A stretch of DNA of 64,000 bases from CALKJU01 sp046349355. Lineage in GTDB: Bacteria > Pseudomonadota > Alphaproteobacteria > Geminicoccales > Geminicoccaceae. The notes under the pieces were generated by a model. That model saw nothing but the letters and a program-made list of their open reading frames with translations, was not told where the DNA came from and ran no database searches. The position numbers and the translations under genes are program-made. Below, piece by piece: positions 56,234-64,000 of the stretch (positions are counted from its first letter, which is position 1; each line of letters opens with the position of its first letter). The DNA is taken from positions 1 through 64,000 of the forward strand of contig JAXMCM010000022.1 in the NCBI GenBank assembly GCA_046349355.1, read 5' to 3'.

Positions 56234-57250
56234 GTGACCCATGTTACCCGTCGGGTGCTGCTTGCCGCCTCGGCCGCGGTTGCGCTCATTGCAGGCGCCG
56301 GCCTTTCGGCCGAGGCCGCCGACAAGCCGGTCGTGATCGGCTACCAGACCTCCGCCGAGCCGTCGAAGGTCCCGCAGGCCGACGGCGCCTACGAGAAGGC
56401 CATCGGCCGGGCCATCGACTGGCGCAAGTTCGACTCGGGCGCCGACGTGATCGCCGCCATCGCCTCGGGTGCGGTGGACATCGGCTATGTCGGCTCGAGC
56501 CCGCTCGCCGCCGCGGCCAGCCGGCAGCTGCCGATCACCACCATCTTCGTCGTCGGCGAGATCGGCGACGCCGAGGCGCTGGTGGTGCGCAACGGCTCGG
56601 GCGTCAACGCGCCGGCCGACCTCGCCGGCAAGAAGGTGGCGGTGCCGTTCGTCTCCACCACCCACTACAGCCTGCTCGCCGCGCTCGAGCACTGGGGCAT
56701 CGATCCCAAGAGCCTCGAGATCCTGAACACGCGGCCGCCGGAGATCATCGCCGCCTGGGAGCGTGGCGACATCGACGCCGCCTATGTCTGGGACCCGGCG
56801 CTCGGCAAGATCAAGGAGAGCGGCAAGGTGCTGGTCTCCTCGGCCGAGGTGGCGAAGTGGGGAGCCCCCACCTTCGACGCCTGGATCGTGCGGACCGACT
56901 TCGCCAAGGACGATCCGGCGGCGGTGCGTGCCTTCGTCAAGACGACCGGCGATGCCTACGCTGCCTACCGGGCCGATCCGGCCGCCTGGAATGCCGGCTC
57001 GGCGCAGATCGAGAAGATCGCCCGGCTGTCCGGCGCCAAGCCCGAGGAGGTGCCCACGCTGCTTGCCGGCTACTACCTCCCGACGCTGCAGGAGCAGGCC
57101 TCGCCGGCCTATCTCGGTGGTGCGACCGCCAAGGCCATCGCCGCGACCTCGACCTTCCTGAAGGACCAGGGGAAGATCGACGCCGTGCTGCCCGACTACT
57201 CGGCCTATGTGGCCCCGCAGTTCGCGGTGGAGGCACAGGCCGCCAACTGA
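56234..57250 (+). CDS. tauA: Taurine-binding periplasmic protein
   Basis: 338 residues from GTG 56234, with GGAG nine bases upstream. Sec signal peptide (VLLAASAAVALIAGAGLSAEAA). Mature motifs match TauA: VVIGYQTSAEPSKVPQADG, WRKFDSGADVIAAIASG, GYVGSSPLAAAASRQLPI and AVPFVSTTHYSLLAALEHWG. It captures taurine for TauBC as a sulfur or nitrogen source. No tauD dioxygenase or tauXY/xsc is in the window. Confidence 0.95.
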   Translation: MTHVTRRVLLAASAAVALIAGAGLSAEAADKPVVIGYQTSAEPSKVPQADGAYEKAIGRAIDWRKFDSGADVIAAIASGAVDIGYVGSSPLAAAASRQLPITTIFVVGEIGDAEALVVRNGSGVNAPADLAGKKVAVPFVSTTHYSLLAALEHWGIDPKSLEILNTRPPEIIAAWERGDIDAAYVWDPALGKIKESGKVLVSSAEVAKWGAPTFDAWIVRTDFAKDDPAAVRAFVKTTGDAYAAYRADPAAWNAGSAQIEKIARLSGAKPEEVPTLLAGYYLPTLQEQASPAYLGGATAKAIAATSTFLKDQGKIDAVLPDYSAYVAPQFAVEAQAAN

Positions 57251-57252
57251 CC

Positions 57253-58032
57253 GTGTCCGTGTCCGGAGGCCTCAGGCTCGATCGCGTCACCGTCGCCTAC
57301 GGTGGCGGACGGCCGATCCTCGACGACGTCACCCTGGCCATCGAGCCGGGCGACTTCGTCGTCGTCATCGGGCCCTCCGGCTCGGGCAAGACCACGTTGC
57401 TGCGGTTGGCCGCGGGCTTCCTCCCTGCCGCGGCCGGCCACCTTACGGTCGGCGGCGAGGCCGTCACCGGCCCAGCCGCCGACCGGTCCGTCGTGTTCCA
57501 GGAGGATGCCCTGTTCCCCTGGCTGCGGGCGCGCGACAACGTCGCGTTCGCGCTCAAGGTCCGGGGCACGCCCAAGGACGAGCGTCACCGCGAGGCCGAC
57601 GCGATGCTGCGGCTGGTCGGCCTCGACGGCATGGGCGATCGCCGGATCTGGGAGCTGTCGGGCGGCCAGCGGCAGCGGGTCGGGATCGCCCGGGCCCTGC
57701 TGGCCGGTCCACGCTTCCTGCTGATGGACGAGCCCTTCGGCGCCCTCGACCCGCTGACCCGCAGCCGCATGCAGCTGGCGCTGCTGGAGATCTGGCAGCG
57801 CACCGCCAAGGGCATCCTGTTCATCACCCACGACATCGAGGAAGCGCTGCTGCTGGCGACCCGGCTGGTCGTGCTCAGCGCCAATCCCGGCCGGATCGAG
57901 CGCGTGCTGGAGCCGGACTTCGGGCGACGCCTGGTCGCCGGCGAGCCCGGCCGCGCGCTGCGGACCGATCCGGGCTTCGTCGCGTTGCGCGAGGATCTGC
58001 TGGACGCGATCTTCGGGCGGATGGCGGCATGA
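57253..58032 (+). CDS. tauB: Taurine ABC transporter ATP-binding protein
   Basis: 259 residues from GTG 57253, two bases after tauA. ABC ATPase with Walker A GPSGSGKTT, VFQEDALFPWL Q-loop, signature LSGGQRQRVGIARALL and Walker B FLLMDEPFGALD. FITHDIEEAL is the switch region. It matches TauB/SsuB; the TauA partner decides taurine. The stop overlaps tauC by ATGA. Confidence 0.93.
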   Translation: MSVSGGLRLDRVTVAYGGGRPILDDVTLAIEPGDFVVVIGPSGSGKTTLLRLAAGFLPAAAGHLTVGGEAVTGPAADRSVVFQEDALFPWLRARDNVAFALKVRGTPKDERHREADAMLRLVGLDGMGDRRIWELSGGQRQRVGIARALLAGPRFLLMDEPFGALDPLTRSRMQLALLEIWQRTAKGILFITHDIEEALLLATRLVVLSANPGRIERVLEPDFGRRLVAGEPGRALRTDPGFVALREDLLDAIFGRMAA

Positions 58033-58862
58033 CGCCGGCGGCCGAACGCCCCTACGCGGCTGAGCCGGTCCAGCCACCGCTCCTGCGGCTGGCCGCGTTG
58101 CCGCGCGCGACCCTGATCTCGCTGCTGACCTGCGTGGTGCTCTTCGTCGCGTGGTGGCTGGCGGCACGCGTCGCCATGGTCTCGCCGGTATTCCTGCCGT
58201 CGCCGCAGGCCGTCGCGGCCAAGGCCGTGCAGATCTGGAACGAGGGCTATGTCGACGCCAGCCTCGGCGCGCATCTCCTCGCCAGCCTGCAGCGCATCGT
58301 CGGCGCCTTCCTGCTGGGAATCGCCGTTGGCGTCCCGGTCGGCCTCGCCATGGGCCTCACCACCGTCGGCCGCGGCATCTTCGATCCCATCGCCGAGCTG
58401 ATCCGCCCGATCCCGCCGCTGGCCTATCTGCCGCTGGTGGTGATCTGGTGCGGCATCGGCGAGGGCTCGAAGATCCTCGTCATGGCCATCGCCATGTTCG
58501 CGCCGATCGCGCTGACCACGGCGGCGGCCGTCGCCGGCGTGGCGCCGCACCGGATCGACGCCGCCCGCTCGCTCGGTGCCTCGCGGCTGCAGACGCTGCT
58601 CCTGGTGGTGCTGCCGAGCGCGCTGCCCGAGATCCTCGTCGGTGCCCGCATCGCGCTCGGCGTCGGCTGCTCGACGCTGGTCGCGGCCGAGCTCGTCGCC
58701 GCCACCCGCGGCCTCGGTTTCATGATCCAGTCGGCCGCGAACTTCCTGCAGACCGAGGTGGTGATCGTCGGCATCCTCGTGATCGCCGCGGTGGCCTTCG
58801 CGCTTGACGGCCTGCTGCGCCTGCTCGAGCGGCTGCTGACGCCCTGGCGCGGACGGATGTAG
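58029..58862 (+). CDS. tauC: Taurine ABC transporter permease
   Basis: 277 residues from ATG 58029, overlapping the tauB stop. Inner-membrane permease with about six helices; the EAA-type loop is DAARSLGASRLQTLLLVVLP followed by LPEILVGARIALG. The pattern IRPIPPLAYLPLVVIWCGIG is typical of TauC/SsuC. Final gene of tauABC. Confidence 0.93.
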   Translation: MTPAAERPYAAEPVQPPLLRLAALPRATLISLLTCVVLFVAWWLAARVAMVSPVFLPSPQAVAAKAVQIWNEGYVDASLGAHLLASLQRIVGAFLLGIAVGVPVGLAMGLTTVGRGIFDPIAELIRPIPPLAYLPLVVIWCGIGEGSKILVMAIAMFAPIALTTAAAVAGVAPHRIDAARSLGASRLQTLLLVVLPSALPEILVGARIALGVGCSTLVAAELVAATRGLGFMIQSAANFLQTEVVIVGILVIAAVAFALDGLLRLLERLLTPWRGRM

Positions 58863-58941
58863 CCGGCAACCGCCCCGGCTTGCCCTGCGCAGCGGTTCCT
58901 GCAAAGCCGTCCCGGTTGCCGACCCGAGCCGGGAGCCCGCC

Positions 58942-59751
58942 TTGCGCCTTCGCCTCACCACCTGGAACGTCAACTCGATCCGGCTGCGCGAGGTGTCGCT
59001 GGCACGGGTGGTCGAGACCTTGAACCCGGACGTGCTCTGCCTCCAGGAGATCAAGATCGAGGACGAGCGCTTCCCGGCCGAGATGTGCCGCAGGCTCGGC
59101 TTCGAGCATCTCTGCGTGCATGGCCAGAAGGCCTATCACGGGGTCGCGGTGCTCTCGCGGGTGCCGCTGCAGGAGCCGCGGTTCATGCGCTGGTGCGGCA
59201 TCGACCATGCGCGGCACGCCGCGGTGACGCTCCCCGGCGGCATCGAGCTGCACAACCTCTACATCCCGGCCGGCGGCGACATCCCCGACCGCGAGGCCAA
59301 CCCGAAGTTCGCCCACAAGCTGGACATGCTGGCCGAGCTGGCGGCGTGGTTCGCGCGGCGCGGTCTCGACGCGCCGCCCGCCATTCTCGTCGGCGACCTC
59401 AACATCGCGCCGCTCGAGACCGACGTCTGGAGTCACAAGCAGCTGCTCGACGTGGTCAGCCACACGCCGGTCGAGGTCGAGGCGCTGGGCCGGCTGCAGC
59501 TGGCGGGATCGTTTGTCGACGCGGTCCGCCAGGTCATCCGGCCCGAGGAGAAGCTCTACAGCTGGTGGAGCTACCGGGCCCGCGACTGGGAGGAATCCGA
59601 CCGCGGCCGCCGGCTCGACCATGTCTGGGTGTCGCCGGCGCTGGCATCCGGCATCCGCGGCGCCAGCGTGCTGCGCGAGGCGCGCGGCTGGCCGCAGCCC
59701 TCGGATCACGTGCCGGTGACCGTCGACCTCGAGATTTCCCATCCCGGCTGA
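58942..59751 (+). CDS. xth: Exodeoxyribonuclease III
   Basis: 269 residues from TTG 58942. AP endonuclease and 3'-5' exonuclease of base excision repair. Conserved motifs of the exo III/EEP fold: TTWNVNSIRLR, VLCLQEIKIEDERFP (metal Glu), ILVGDLNIAPLETDVW, LYSWWSYR and the C-terminal catalytic SDHVPVTVDL. The TTG start gives the expected N-terminal MRLRLTTWNVNS. Confidence 0.95.
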   Translation: MRLRLTTWNVNSIRLREVSLARVVETLNPDVLCLQEIKIEDERFPAEMCRRLGFEHLCVHGQKAYHGVAVLSRVPLQEPRFMRWCGIDHARHAAVTLPGGIELHNLYIPAGGDIPDREANPKFAHKLDMLAELAAWFARRGLDAPPAILVGDLNIAPLETDVWSHKQLLDVVSHTPVEVEALGRLQLAGSFVDAVRQVIRPEEKLYSWWSYRARDWEESDRGRRLDHVWVSPALASGIRGASVLREARGWPQPSDHVPVTVDLEISHPG

Positions 59752-59899
59752 CGGAAATGGTCATTTGCGAATGAGCTTTTCGCGTCCAAGGTGACATGCT
59801 ATCGTCGTCGCTAATGGGATGTCGCCTTGACTGCGACCCCGCAGCAACATCCAGCAGAGCCGTCGTGACGCAGGGCGCGGCGGCTCGGGTGACCGAGGC

Positions 59900-60097
59900 A
59901 TGGATTGGTACGAACTGGCGGCCATGGCGATCTACGCGCAGGCGTTCATCTGGTACGGCCGGCTCTCCTACGTGCAGGGCGTGCTCGATCACCGGCACGC
60001 GCCCGACAGTCCGCGCGTGCAGAAGGTGATCGGCGATGAACGGGGCCTGCGCGGCGAGCTGGTGCCGGTGCGTGGCGCTCAGCGCACCAGGCGATAG
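59900..60097 (+). CDS. Small protein of unknown function
   Basis: 65 residues from ATG 59900. The N-terminal MDWYELAAMAIYAQAFIWYG is hydrophobic and aromatic, possibly membrane-associated, and the C-terminal half is basic and polar. I do not recognise it. It lies between xth and a convergent response regulator whose 3' end it overlaps by 19 bases. A relatively AT-rich stretch at 59750-59830 upstream could hold a promoter. Coding status is moderately likely. Confidence 0.45.
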   Translation: MDWYELAAMAIYAQAFIWYGRLSYVQGVLDHRHAPDSPRVQKVIGDERGLRGELVPVRGAQRTRR

Positions 60098-60765
60098 CCG
60101 CCGGGCTCGGTGACCAGCAGGGTCGGCTCGCCGGCCTTCGGCTCGATCTTCTGCCGCAGCCGGTAGATGTGCGTCTCCAGCGTGTGCGTCGTCACGCCGG
60201 CATTGTAGCCCCAGACCTCGTCGAGCAGCGTCTCGCGCCCCACCGGCCGGTCGCCGATCCGGTAGAGGTACTTGAGGATCGACGTCTCCTTCTCGGTCAG
60301 GTGGATCTTCTTGCCGTTGCCGGCGACCAGCATCTTCGCCGCCGGCTTGAAGCTGTAGGGACCGATCGGGAAGGTCACGTCGTCGCTGAGCTCGAACTGG
60401 CGCAGCTGGGCGCGCAGCCGGGCCATCAGCACGCTGAGCCGGAACGGCTTGGTGACGTAGTCGTTGGCGCCGCTGTCGAGGCCGAGGATGGTGTCGGCGT
60501 CGCTGTCGTGCGCCGTCAGCATGATGATCGGCGCCTTCAGCCCGCCCTTGCGCAGGAGCCGGCACAGGTCCCGGCCGTCGCCGTCGGGCAGGCCGACATC
60601 GAGGATCACGGCGATGATGCCGTCGTTCTGGGCCGCGGCCATGCCCTCCTTGACCGAGCCGGCCTCGACGACCTCCATGTCCTGGTGCAGCGCCAGCTGC
60701 TCGGCCAGCTCGCGGCGGAAGGCCGCGTCGTCGTCGACAATCAGCACCCGGCCGGGCGATGCCAT
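60079..60765 (-). CDS. OmpR-family response regulator
   Basis: 228 residues from ATG 60765. Receiver domain: VLIVDDDAAF, phospho-acceptor Asp in VILDVGLPDGDG, Lys in YVTKPFRLSVL. The winged-helix domain ends THTLETHIYRLRQKIEPK and GGYRLVR. No kinase gene is adjacent, so it is an orphan. It lies between xth and a divergent exopolysaccharide locus whose promoter region it shares (303 bases), making it a candidate regulator of that locus. Confidence 0.92.
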   Translation of the reverse strand: MASPGRVLIVDDDAAFRRELAEQLALHQDMEVVEAGSVKEGMAAAQNDGIIAVILDVGLPDGDGRDLCRLLRKGGLKAPIIMLTAHDSDADTILGLDSGANDYVTKPFRLSVLMARLRAQLRQFELSDDVTFPIGPYSFKPAAKMLVAGNGKKIHLTEKETSILKYLYRIGDRPVGRETLLDEVWGYNAGVTTHTLETHIYRLRQKIEPKAGEPTLLVTEPGGYRLVR

Positions 60766-61068
60766 GCGCGCTCCCTGACTGCGATGGGGGGTGGTCGCAG
60801 CTGCGGCCAGACCATAGCGGCAGGCGCCGCGGCGAGGGAAGCGGCACGCATGGCTGGTTAAGGGCAGGCGATACCCGGCCGCTGCCACGGCTGCCGCGGC
60901 ATCGTTTTCAGTCGCGCTGGGCGGCGGGGCAGTCTAAGCGGGCAGCCGACACGGATCGTTGCGTGGGGGTTCATGGAGCCGAACGCGAGGTCGCCCCAGG
61001 GCGTCCGCGCCGCTACAGCCATGGGCGCGCCGCCGGCCGCACCGGCCGGGATCGGCTGAGCCGGACCG
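60766..61068. other. 303-base divergent gap before the polysaccharide genes
   Basis: It should hold promoters for the response regulator (minus) and the Alg8-like gene (plus). I see no clear -35/-10 pair or operator. A 28-codon open frame (60973-61059: MEPNARSPQGVRA...) starts after GGGGG and ends in TGA nine bases before, and in frame with, the glycosyltransferase ATG. It could be a leader peptide or simply an open frame. Confidence 0.4.
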
Positions 61069-62589
61069 ATGACGCTGCTCCTCTACGTGCTCGTCCTGGT
61101 CGCGCTGGCGCTCAATGCGCCGGCCGATGTCTGGGACCCGGGCTCGCGCGCGTTCATCGTGATCATCGGCGGCATCGGCCTCTGGCGCTATGCCTGGGGC
61201 GCCGTCCACTTCGTCCGCTCGATCATCTATCGCAAGCTCGTGTTCCCGGGCTGGCGCCGTCGCGCCGATCGCCTCGTCGCCGCCGAGGCCGCCGGCGTGC
61301 CGGGGGCGCGGGCTCGCGTCCCCGAGGTCTTCTGCATCGTCACCAGCTACCGCATCCGCGCCGAGACCACGGTCGCGGTCTACCGGGCGCTGATCGACAA
61401 CCTCATCGACTACGGCCAGCCGGCGGTGATCGTCGCCTCGGTCGTCGAGGCCGCCGACCTGCGCCTGGTCAAGCAGCTGTTCCGCAAGATGAACCCGCCG
61501 CCGACCCTGCGGCTGGCGGTGGTGCGGCTCGCCGGCGCCGGCAAGCGGCATGCGCTGGCGACCTCGCTGCGGGCGGTCTCGCGCATGGGGCCGCTGCCGG
61601 AGTCGGCGGTCGTGGTCATGGACGGCGACACCGTGCTGGCGCCGCACACGATTGCCCGGACGCTGCCGTTCCTGCGGCTGATGCGACGGGTCGGCGGGCT
61701 CACCACCGACGAGGACTGCGTCGTCGAGGGGCGGCGCACCATCCGCACCTGGCATCGGCTGCGCTTCGCGCAGCGTCACCTGCTGATGTCGTCGCTGGGC
61801 CTGTCGCGCCGCCTGCTCGCCATGACCGGGCGGATGTCGGCCTTCCGAGCCGAGATCGCGACCAATCCCTCATTCATCGACATGGTCGCCAACGACGCGC
61901 TGGACCACTGGCGCCTCGGCCGCCTGCCGCTGCTCACCGGCGAGGACAAGTCGACCTGGCTGTGGCTGCTCGAGCGCGACTGGGACATGATCTACGTCCC
62001 GGACGTGCGGGTGCTGACCATCGAGCATCCGCCGAGCCGCAGCTTCTTCCGCGCCAGCACGCAGCTCATGCTGCGCTGGTTCGGCAACATGCTGCGGGCG
62101 AGCGGCCGGGCCATCTCGCTGGGGCCGGCGCGTACCGGGCCCTTCATCTGGTGGTGCCTGATCGACCAGCGCGTATCGATGTGGACACCGCTCGTCGGCC
62201 CGGTCGCCACGCTGATGTCGGCGGCGACGCACTCGCTGTCGATCCTCTACATCTACCTGATGTGGGTGATGAGCACCCGGCTGATCCAGGCGCTGTCACT
62301 GTTGTCGGTACGCGACACCATCAGCGGATTGTGGCCGCCGCTCATCTACTACAACCAGGTCTACGGCGCTCTGGTGAAGACCTGGGTGCTGTTCCGACTC
62401 GACCGCCAGCGCTGGACACGGCAGAACATCGCGCTGCGTCAACCCATGGGCGCCGGACAGGCGCGCCTGCGTGCCTGGGGCTCGGCCTACCTCCACGGCC
62501 TGGCCCTGGTGACGCTGTGCGGCGTGCTTGCGTTCCTCGCGGGGATCCTGACGTTCCCGCCGCTCGCCTCGCTGACCCGGCTCTTCTAG
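61069..62589 (+). CDS. Alg8-like polysaccharide synthase (GT2)
   Basis: 506 residues; the ATG follows an in-frame TGA by nine bases. Processive family-2 glycosyltransferase resembling the alginate polymerase Alg8. Two N-terminal helices (TLLLYVLVLVALALN and FIVIIGGIGLWRYAW) precede the catalytic domain: nucleotide-sugar DGD in VVVMDGDTVL, second acidic motif TTDEDCVVEG, catalytic LTGEDKSTW, and the Q-x3-RW motif in TQLMLRWFGNMLR. At least four C-terminal helices complete the translocation channel. The polymer is not necessarily mannuronan. An Alg44-like gene follows after eight bases. Confidence 0.88.
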   Translation: MTLLLYVLVLVALALNAPADVWDPGSRAFIVIIGGIGLWRYAWGAVHFVRSIIYRKLVFPGWRRRADRLVAAEAAGVPGARARVPEVFCIVTSYRIRAETTVAVYRALIDNLIDYGQPAVIVASVVEAADLRLVKQLFRKMNPPPTLRLAVVRLAGAGKRHALATSLRAVSRMGPLPESAVVVMDGDTVLAPHTIARTLPFLRLMRRVGGLTTDEDCVVEGRRTIRTWHRLRFAQRHLLMSSLGLSRRLLAMTGRMSAFRAEIATNPSFIDMVANDALDHWRLGRLPLLTGEDKSTWLWLLERDWDMIYVPDVRVLTIEHPPSRSFFRASTQLMLRWFGNMLRASGRAISLGPARTGPFIWWCLIDQRVSMWTPLVGPVATLMSAATHSLSILYIYLMWVMSTRLIQALSLLSVRDTISGLWPPLIYYNQVYGALVKTWVLFRLDRQRWTRQNIALRQPMGAGQARLRAWGSAYLHGLALVTLCGVLAFLAGILTFPPLASLTRLF

Positions 62590-62597
62590 GTTAGGCC

Positions 62598-63659
62598 ATG
62601 CAGCTCCAGATCGTCCACGAAGCCGAGGTCCATCGCCAGCACGTCCGGCTGAAGATCCCGATCACGGTCGAGATCGACGGCACGCGGTTCACGGTCGACG
62701 ACTGGTCGATGGGCGGCTTCGGCGTCGAGTCCGAGATGGCCTCGCGCCAGCCGGGCGAGCGCTTCCCGGTGCGCATGGTCTTCCCGTTCGAGGACTTCGA
62801 GGTCTCGCTGCGCCTCGACGCGCAGATGGTCTACATCCTCGAGGACAATTCGCGCTTCGGCTGCAAGTTCCTGGCGCTGAGCCAGGGCCAGGTGGCGCTG
62901 TTCCGCTACCTGGTCGACGCCTACCTCTCCGGCGAGATCGTCAGCGGCGGCGACATCCTCAGCATCGCCGGGCGCGACAACAGCGCCGAGGCGCGGATCA
63001 CCCCGGTCAACTTCAATCCCTACGCCGACGAGGAGGCGCGCGGCCGCCGGGTCCGGCGGATCGCCGGGATCCTGTTCTTCGCCCTGGCCGGCATCGCCGT
63101 GCTCGGCGCCATCGCCTGGGGCTACAAGGACCGCTTCCTCACGCCCTCGGCCGACAGTGCGGTCATCGAGGCACCGATCTACCGCGTGCGCGCACCGATC
63201 AACGGCACGCTCGAGGCGGCGCAGATCGGCGCCCTGCTCAAGCGCGGCGACACCATCGGCCGCGTCGCCGACCCCGACGGCCGGGTGATGCCGCTCGACA
63301 GCCCCTGCGAATGCGCCTTCGTCGACTGGCTGGCGCTGCCGGGCCAGTTCGTGCAGGCCGGCGAGCCCGTCGCGGCCCTGGTCTCGGCCGACCGGCCGCT
63401 GGTGGTCCGCGCCCAGGTCGAACTGTCCGTCGCCGACCGCCTGAAGGTCGGCGATCTTGCCGAGATCCGGATCCCCGGCCGCAGCGAGACGATGCTGGGC
63501 CAGATCGAGAAGATCGACGTCAGGCCGCTGCTGACGCAGCTCGATTCGGGCGAGAGCCAGGGTCCGGTGGCGCGGCGTCTGGCCCAGGTGATCATCCGCC
63601 CGGACAAGCCCTTCATCTTCGACGACCTCGGCGTTCTCGCCCAGGTACGGTTCCCGTAG
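62598..63659 (+). CDS. Alg44-like PilZ/membrane-fusion protein
   Basis: 353 residues. The N-terminal PilZ domain (about 8-120) keeps the c-di-GMP-binding Arg13-x3-Arg17 (RQHVR) and Asp35-x-Ser37-x2-Gly40 (DWSMGG) motifs. One membrane helix (about 153-175: IAGILFFALAGIAVLGAIAW) leads to a periplasmic HlyD/MFP-type domain (about 190-350), with VRAPINGTLEAAQIGALLKR at its start. This is the Alg44 layout: the receptor that switches on its polymerase with c-di-GMP. It follows the Alg8-like gene by eight bases. Confidence 0.9.
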   Translation: MQLQIVHEAEVHRQHVRLKIPITVEIDGTRFTVDDWSMGGFGVESEMASRQPGERFPVRMVFPFEDFEVSLRLDAQMVYILEDNSRFGCKFLALSQGQVALFRYLVDAYLSGEIVSGGDILSIAGRDNSAEARITPVNFNPYADEEARGRRVRRIAGILFFALAGIAVLGAIAWGYKDRFLTPSADSAVIEAPIYRVRAPINGTLEAAQIGALLKRGDTIGRVADPDGRVMPLDSPCECAFVDWLALPGQFVQAGEPVAALVSADRPLVVRAQVELSVADRLKVGDLAEIRIPGRSETMLGQIEKIDVRPLLTQLDSGESQGPVARRLAQVIIRPDKPFIFDDLGVLAQVRFP

Positions 63660-63797
63660 CGCAACATCGGCAATTCCGGCGCAACCGGCTGCGTCGGGGA
63701 GCGTTGCAACCGCGCCCGCTAGCCCGCAAGATGGGGGGAAGAAAGCGCGTGCCTGCAAGTGGTTGCGGGCAGGGGAAACGTCGGAGAGGAGGAACGC

Positions 63798-64000
63798 ATG
63801 CTGGTCGCGTTCTTGGCCCGACAGGCGATCCGGCAGGGCACCCTCGAGGTGATTCACGCCGACGGTCGCCGGACGGTAGCCGGCAATGGCAAGGAGCCCC
63901 GGTTCGTCATCCGGCTGCATGACCGCAGCCTCGACTGGAAGCTCGCCCTGAACTCGCGGCTGCGCGTGCCCGAGGCCTACATGGACGGCACGCTGACCCT
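63798..64000 (+). CDS. Cyclopropane-fatty-acyl-phospholipid synthase-like protein, N-terminal part
   Basis: 67 codons are inside the window from ATG 63798, with a GGAGGAACGC leader. The N-terminal LEVIHADGRR and LDWKLALNSRLRVPEAYMDG stretch is the lead region of Cfa-type SAM-dependent methyltransferases, before the Rossmann domain, which lies beyond the window. Its position after the Alg44-like gene (138-base gap) suggests it could act with the polysaccharide locus or just be a neighbour. Confidence 0.7.
   Translation, partial: MLVAFLARQAIRQGTLEVIHADGRRTVAGNGKEPRFVIRLHDRSLDWKLALNSRLRVPEAYMDGTLT

Overview
The window is a chromosomal segment of very high G+C DNA with a strong G/C preference at third codon positions. 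Gene content points to an alphaproteobacterium, most likely in or near the Rhodospirillales. The markers are an Usg-family protein, the DUF1476 ATP-synthase zeta inhibitor followed by a DUF1674 (SdhAF4-type) protein, a petABC operon beside hemF, a CIRCE-controlled groESL, CobS/CobT with a J-domain protein, and a zwf-edd-eda-hexR operon. I see no rRNA, tRNA, CRISPR array, insertion sequence or prophage. Genus cannot be fixed from the sequence.

Layout: 1-1663 is the 3' part of a bufferin-type RiPP operon (DUF2282 precursor tail, DUF692, DUF2063). 1671-5572 (minus) holds cobT, cobS, a zinc-finger/J-domain protein and a BolA protein. 5823-9793 holds an XRE regulator, then minus-strand DUF2889, CBS, ppa, hemF and trmL. 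9892-12509 is petABC (cytochrome bc1). 12516-18199 is a two-component locus: a divergent OmpR regulator, a 1362-residue soluble hybrid kinase with five tandem PAS modules on an exact 384-bp period, and a second OmpR regulator. 18256-20853 carries usg and groESL with CIRCE operators and a terminator. 20865-25742 (minus) is the Entner-Doudoroff operon zwf-edd-eda-hexR, divergent from a quinone oxidoreductase, with candidate HexR sites between.

26917-38102 is mixed housekeeping: a methyltransferase, an NRDE/TANGO2 protein, the ATPase zeta inhibitor, SdhAF4, a DMT transporter, recA, alaS, a PHB depolymerase-like protein, a TM2 protein, a ProX deacylase, and a flavoprotein disulfide reductase with a TVP38 membrane protein. 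38099-41274 (minus) is an eamA-mtgA-[cobalamin riboswitch]-small ORF-accA series. The riboswitch, B12 box included, sits directly ahead of an unrecognised 94-residue protein and is the best lead in the window.

41439-48272 holds an Ldh_2 dehydrogenase, an MFS transporter, an ECF sigma/anti-sigma pair, an EF-G-like GTPase and an orphan zinc-type anti-sigma protein. 48282-50802 is davBA (lysine to 5-aminovalerate), followed by rmuC. 52172-56113 is the polyamine importer potDBCA behind a sigma-54-type promoter. 56234-58862 is tauABC. 58942-60765 holds xth, a small ORF and an OmpR regulator. 61069-64000 begins an Alg8/Alg44-like exopolysaccharide locus whose PilZ domain keeps its c-di-GMP-binding residues, and ends inside a cyclopropane-fatty-acid-synthase-like gene.

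The themes are metal and cofactor handling (copper-type RiPP, cobaltochelatase, B12 riboswitch, heme), central carbon (Entner-Doudoroff, acetyl-CoA carboxylase, PHB), nitrogen and sulfur scavenging (lysine, polyamines, taurine), and signalling. Start codons were re-chosen for many genes because GC-rich frames stay open far upstream; where uncertain this is stated.
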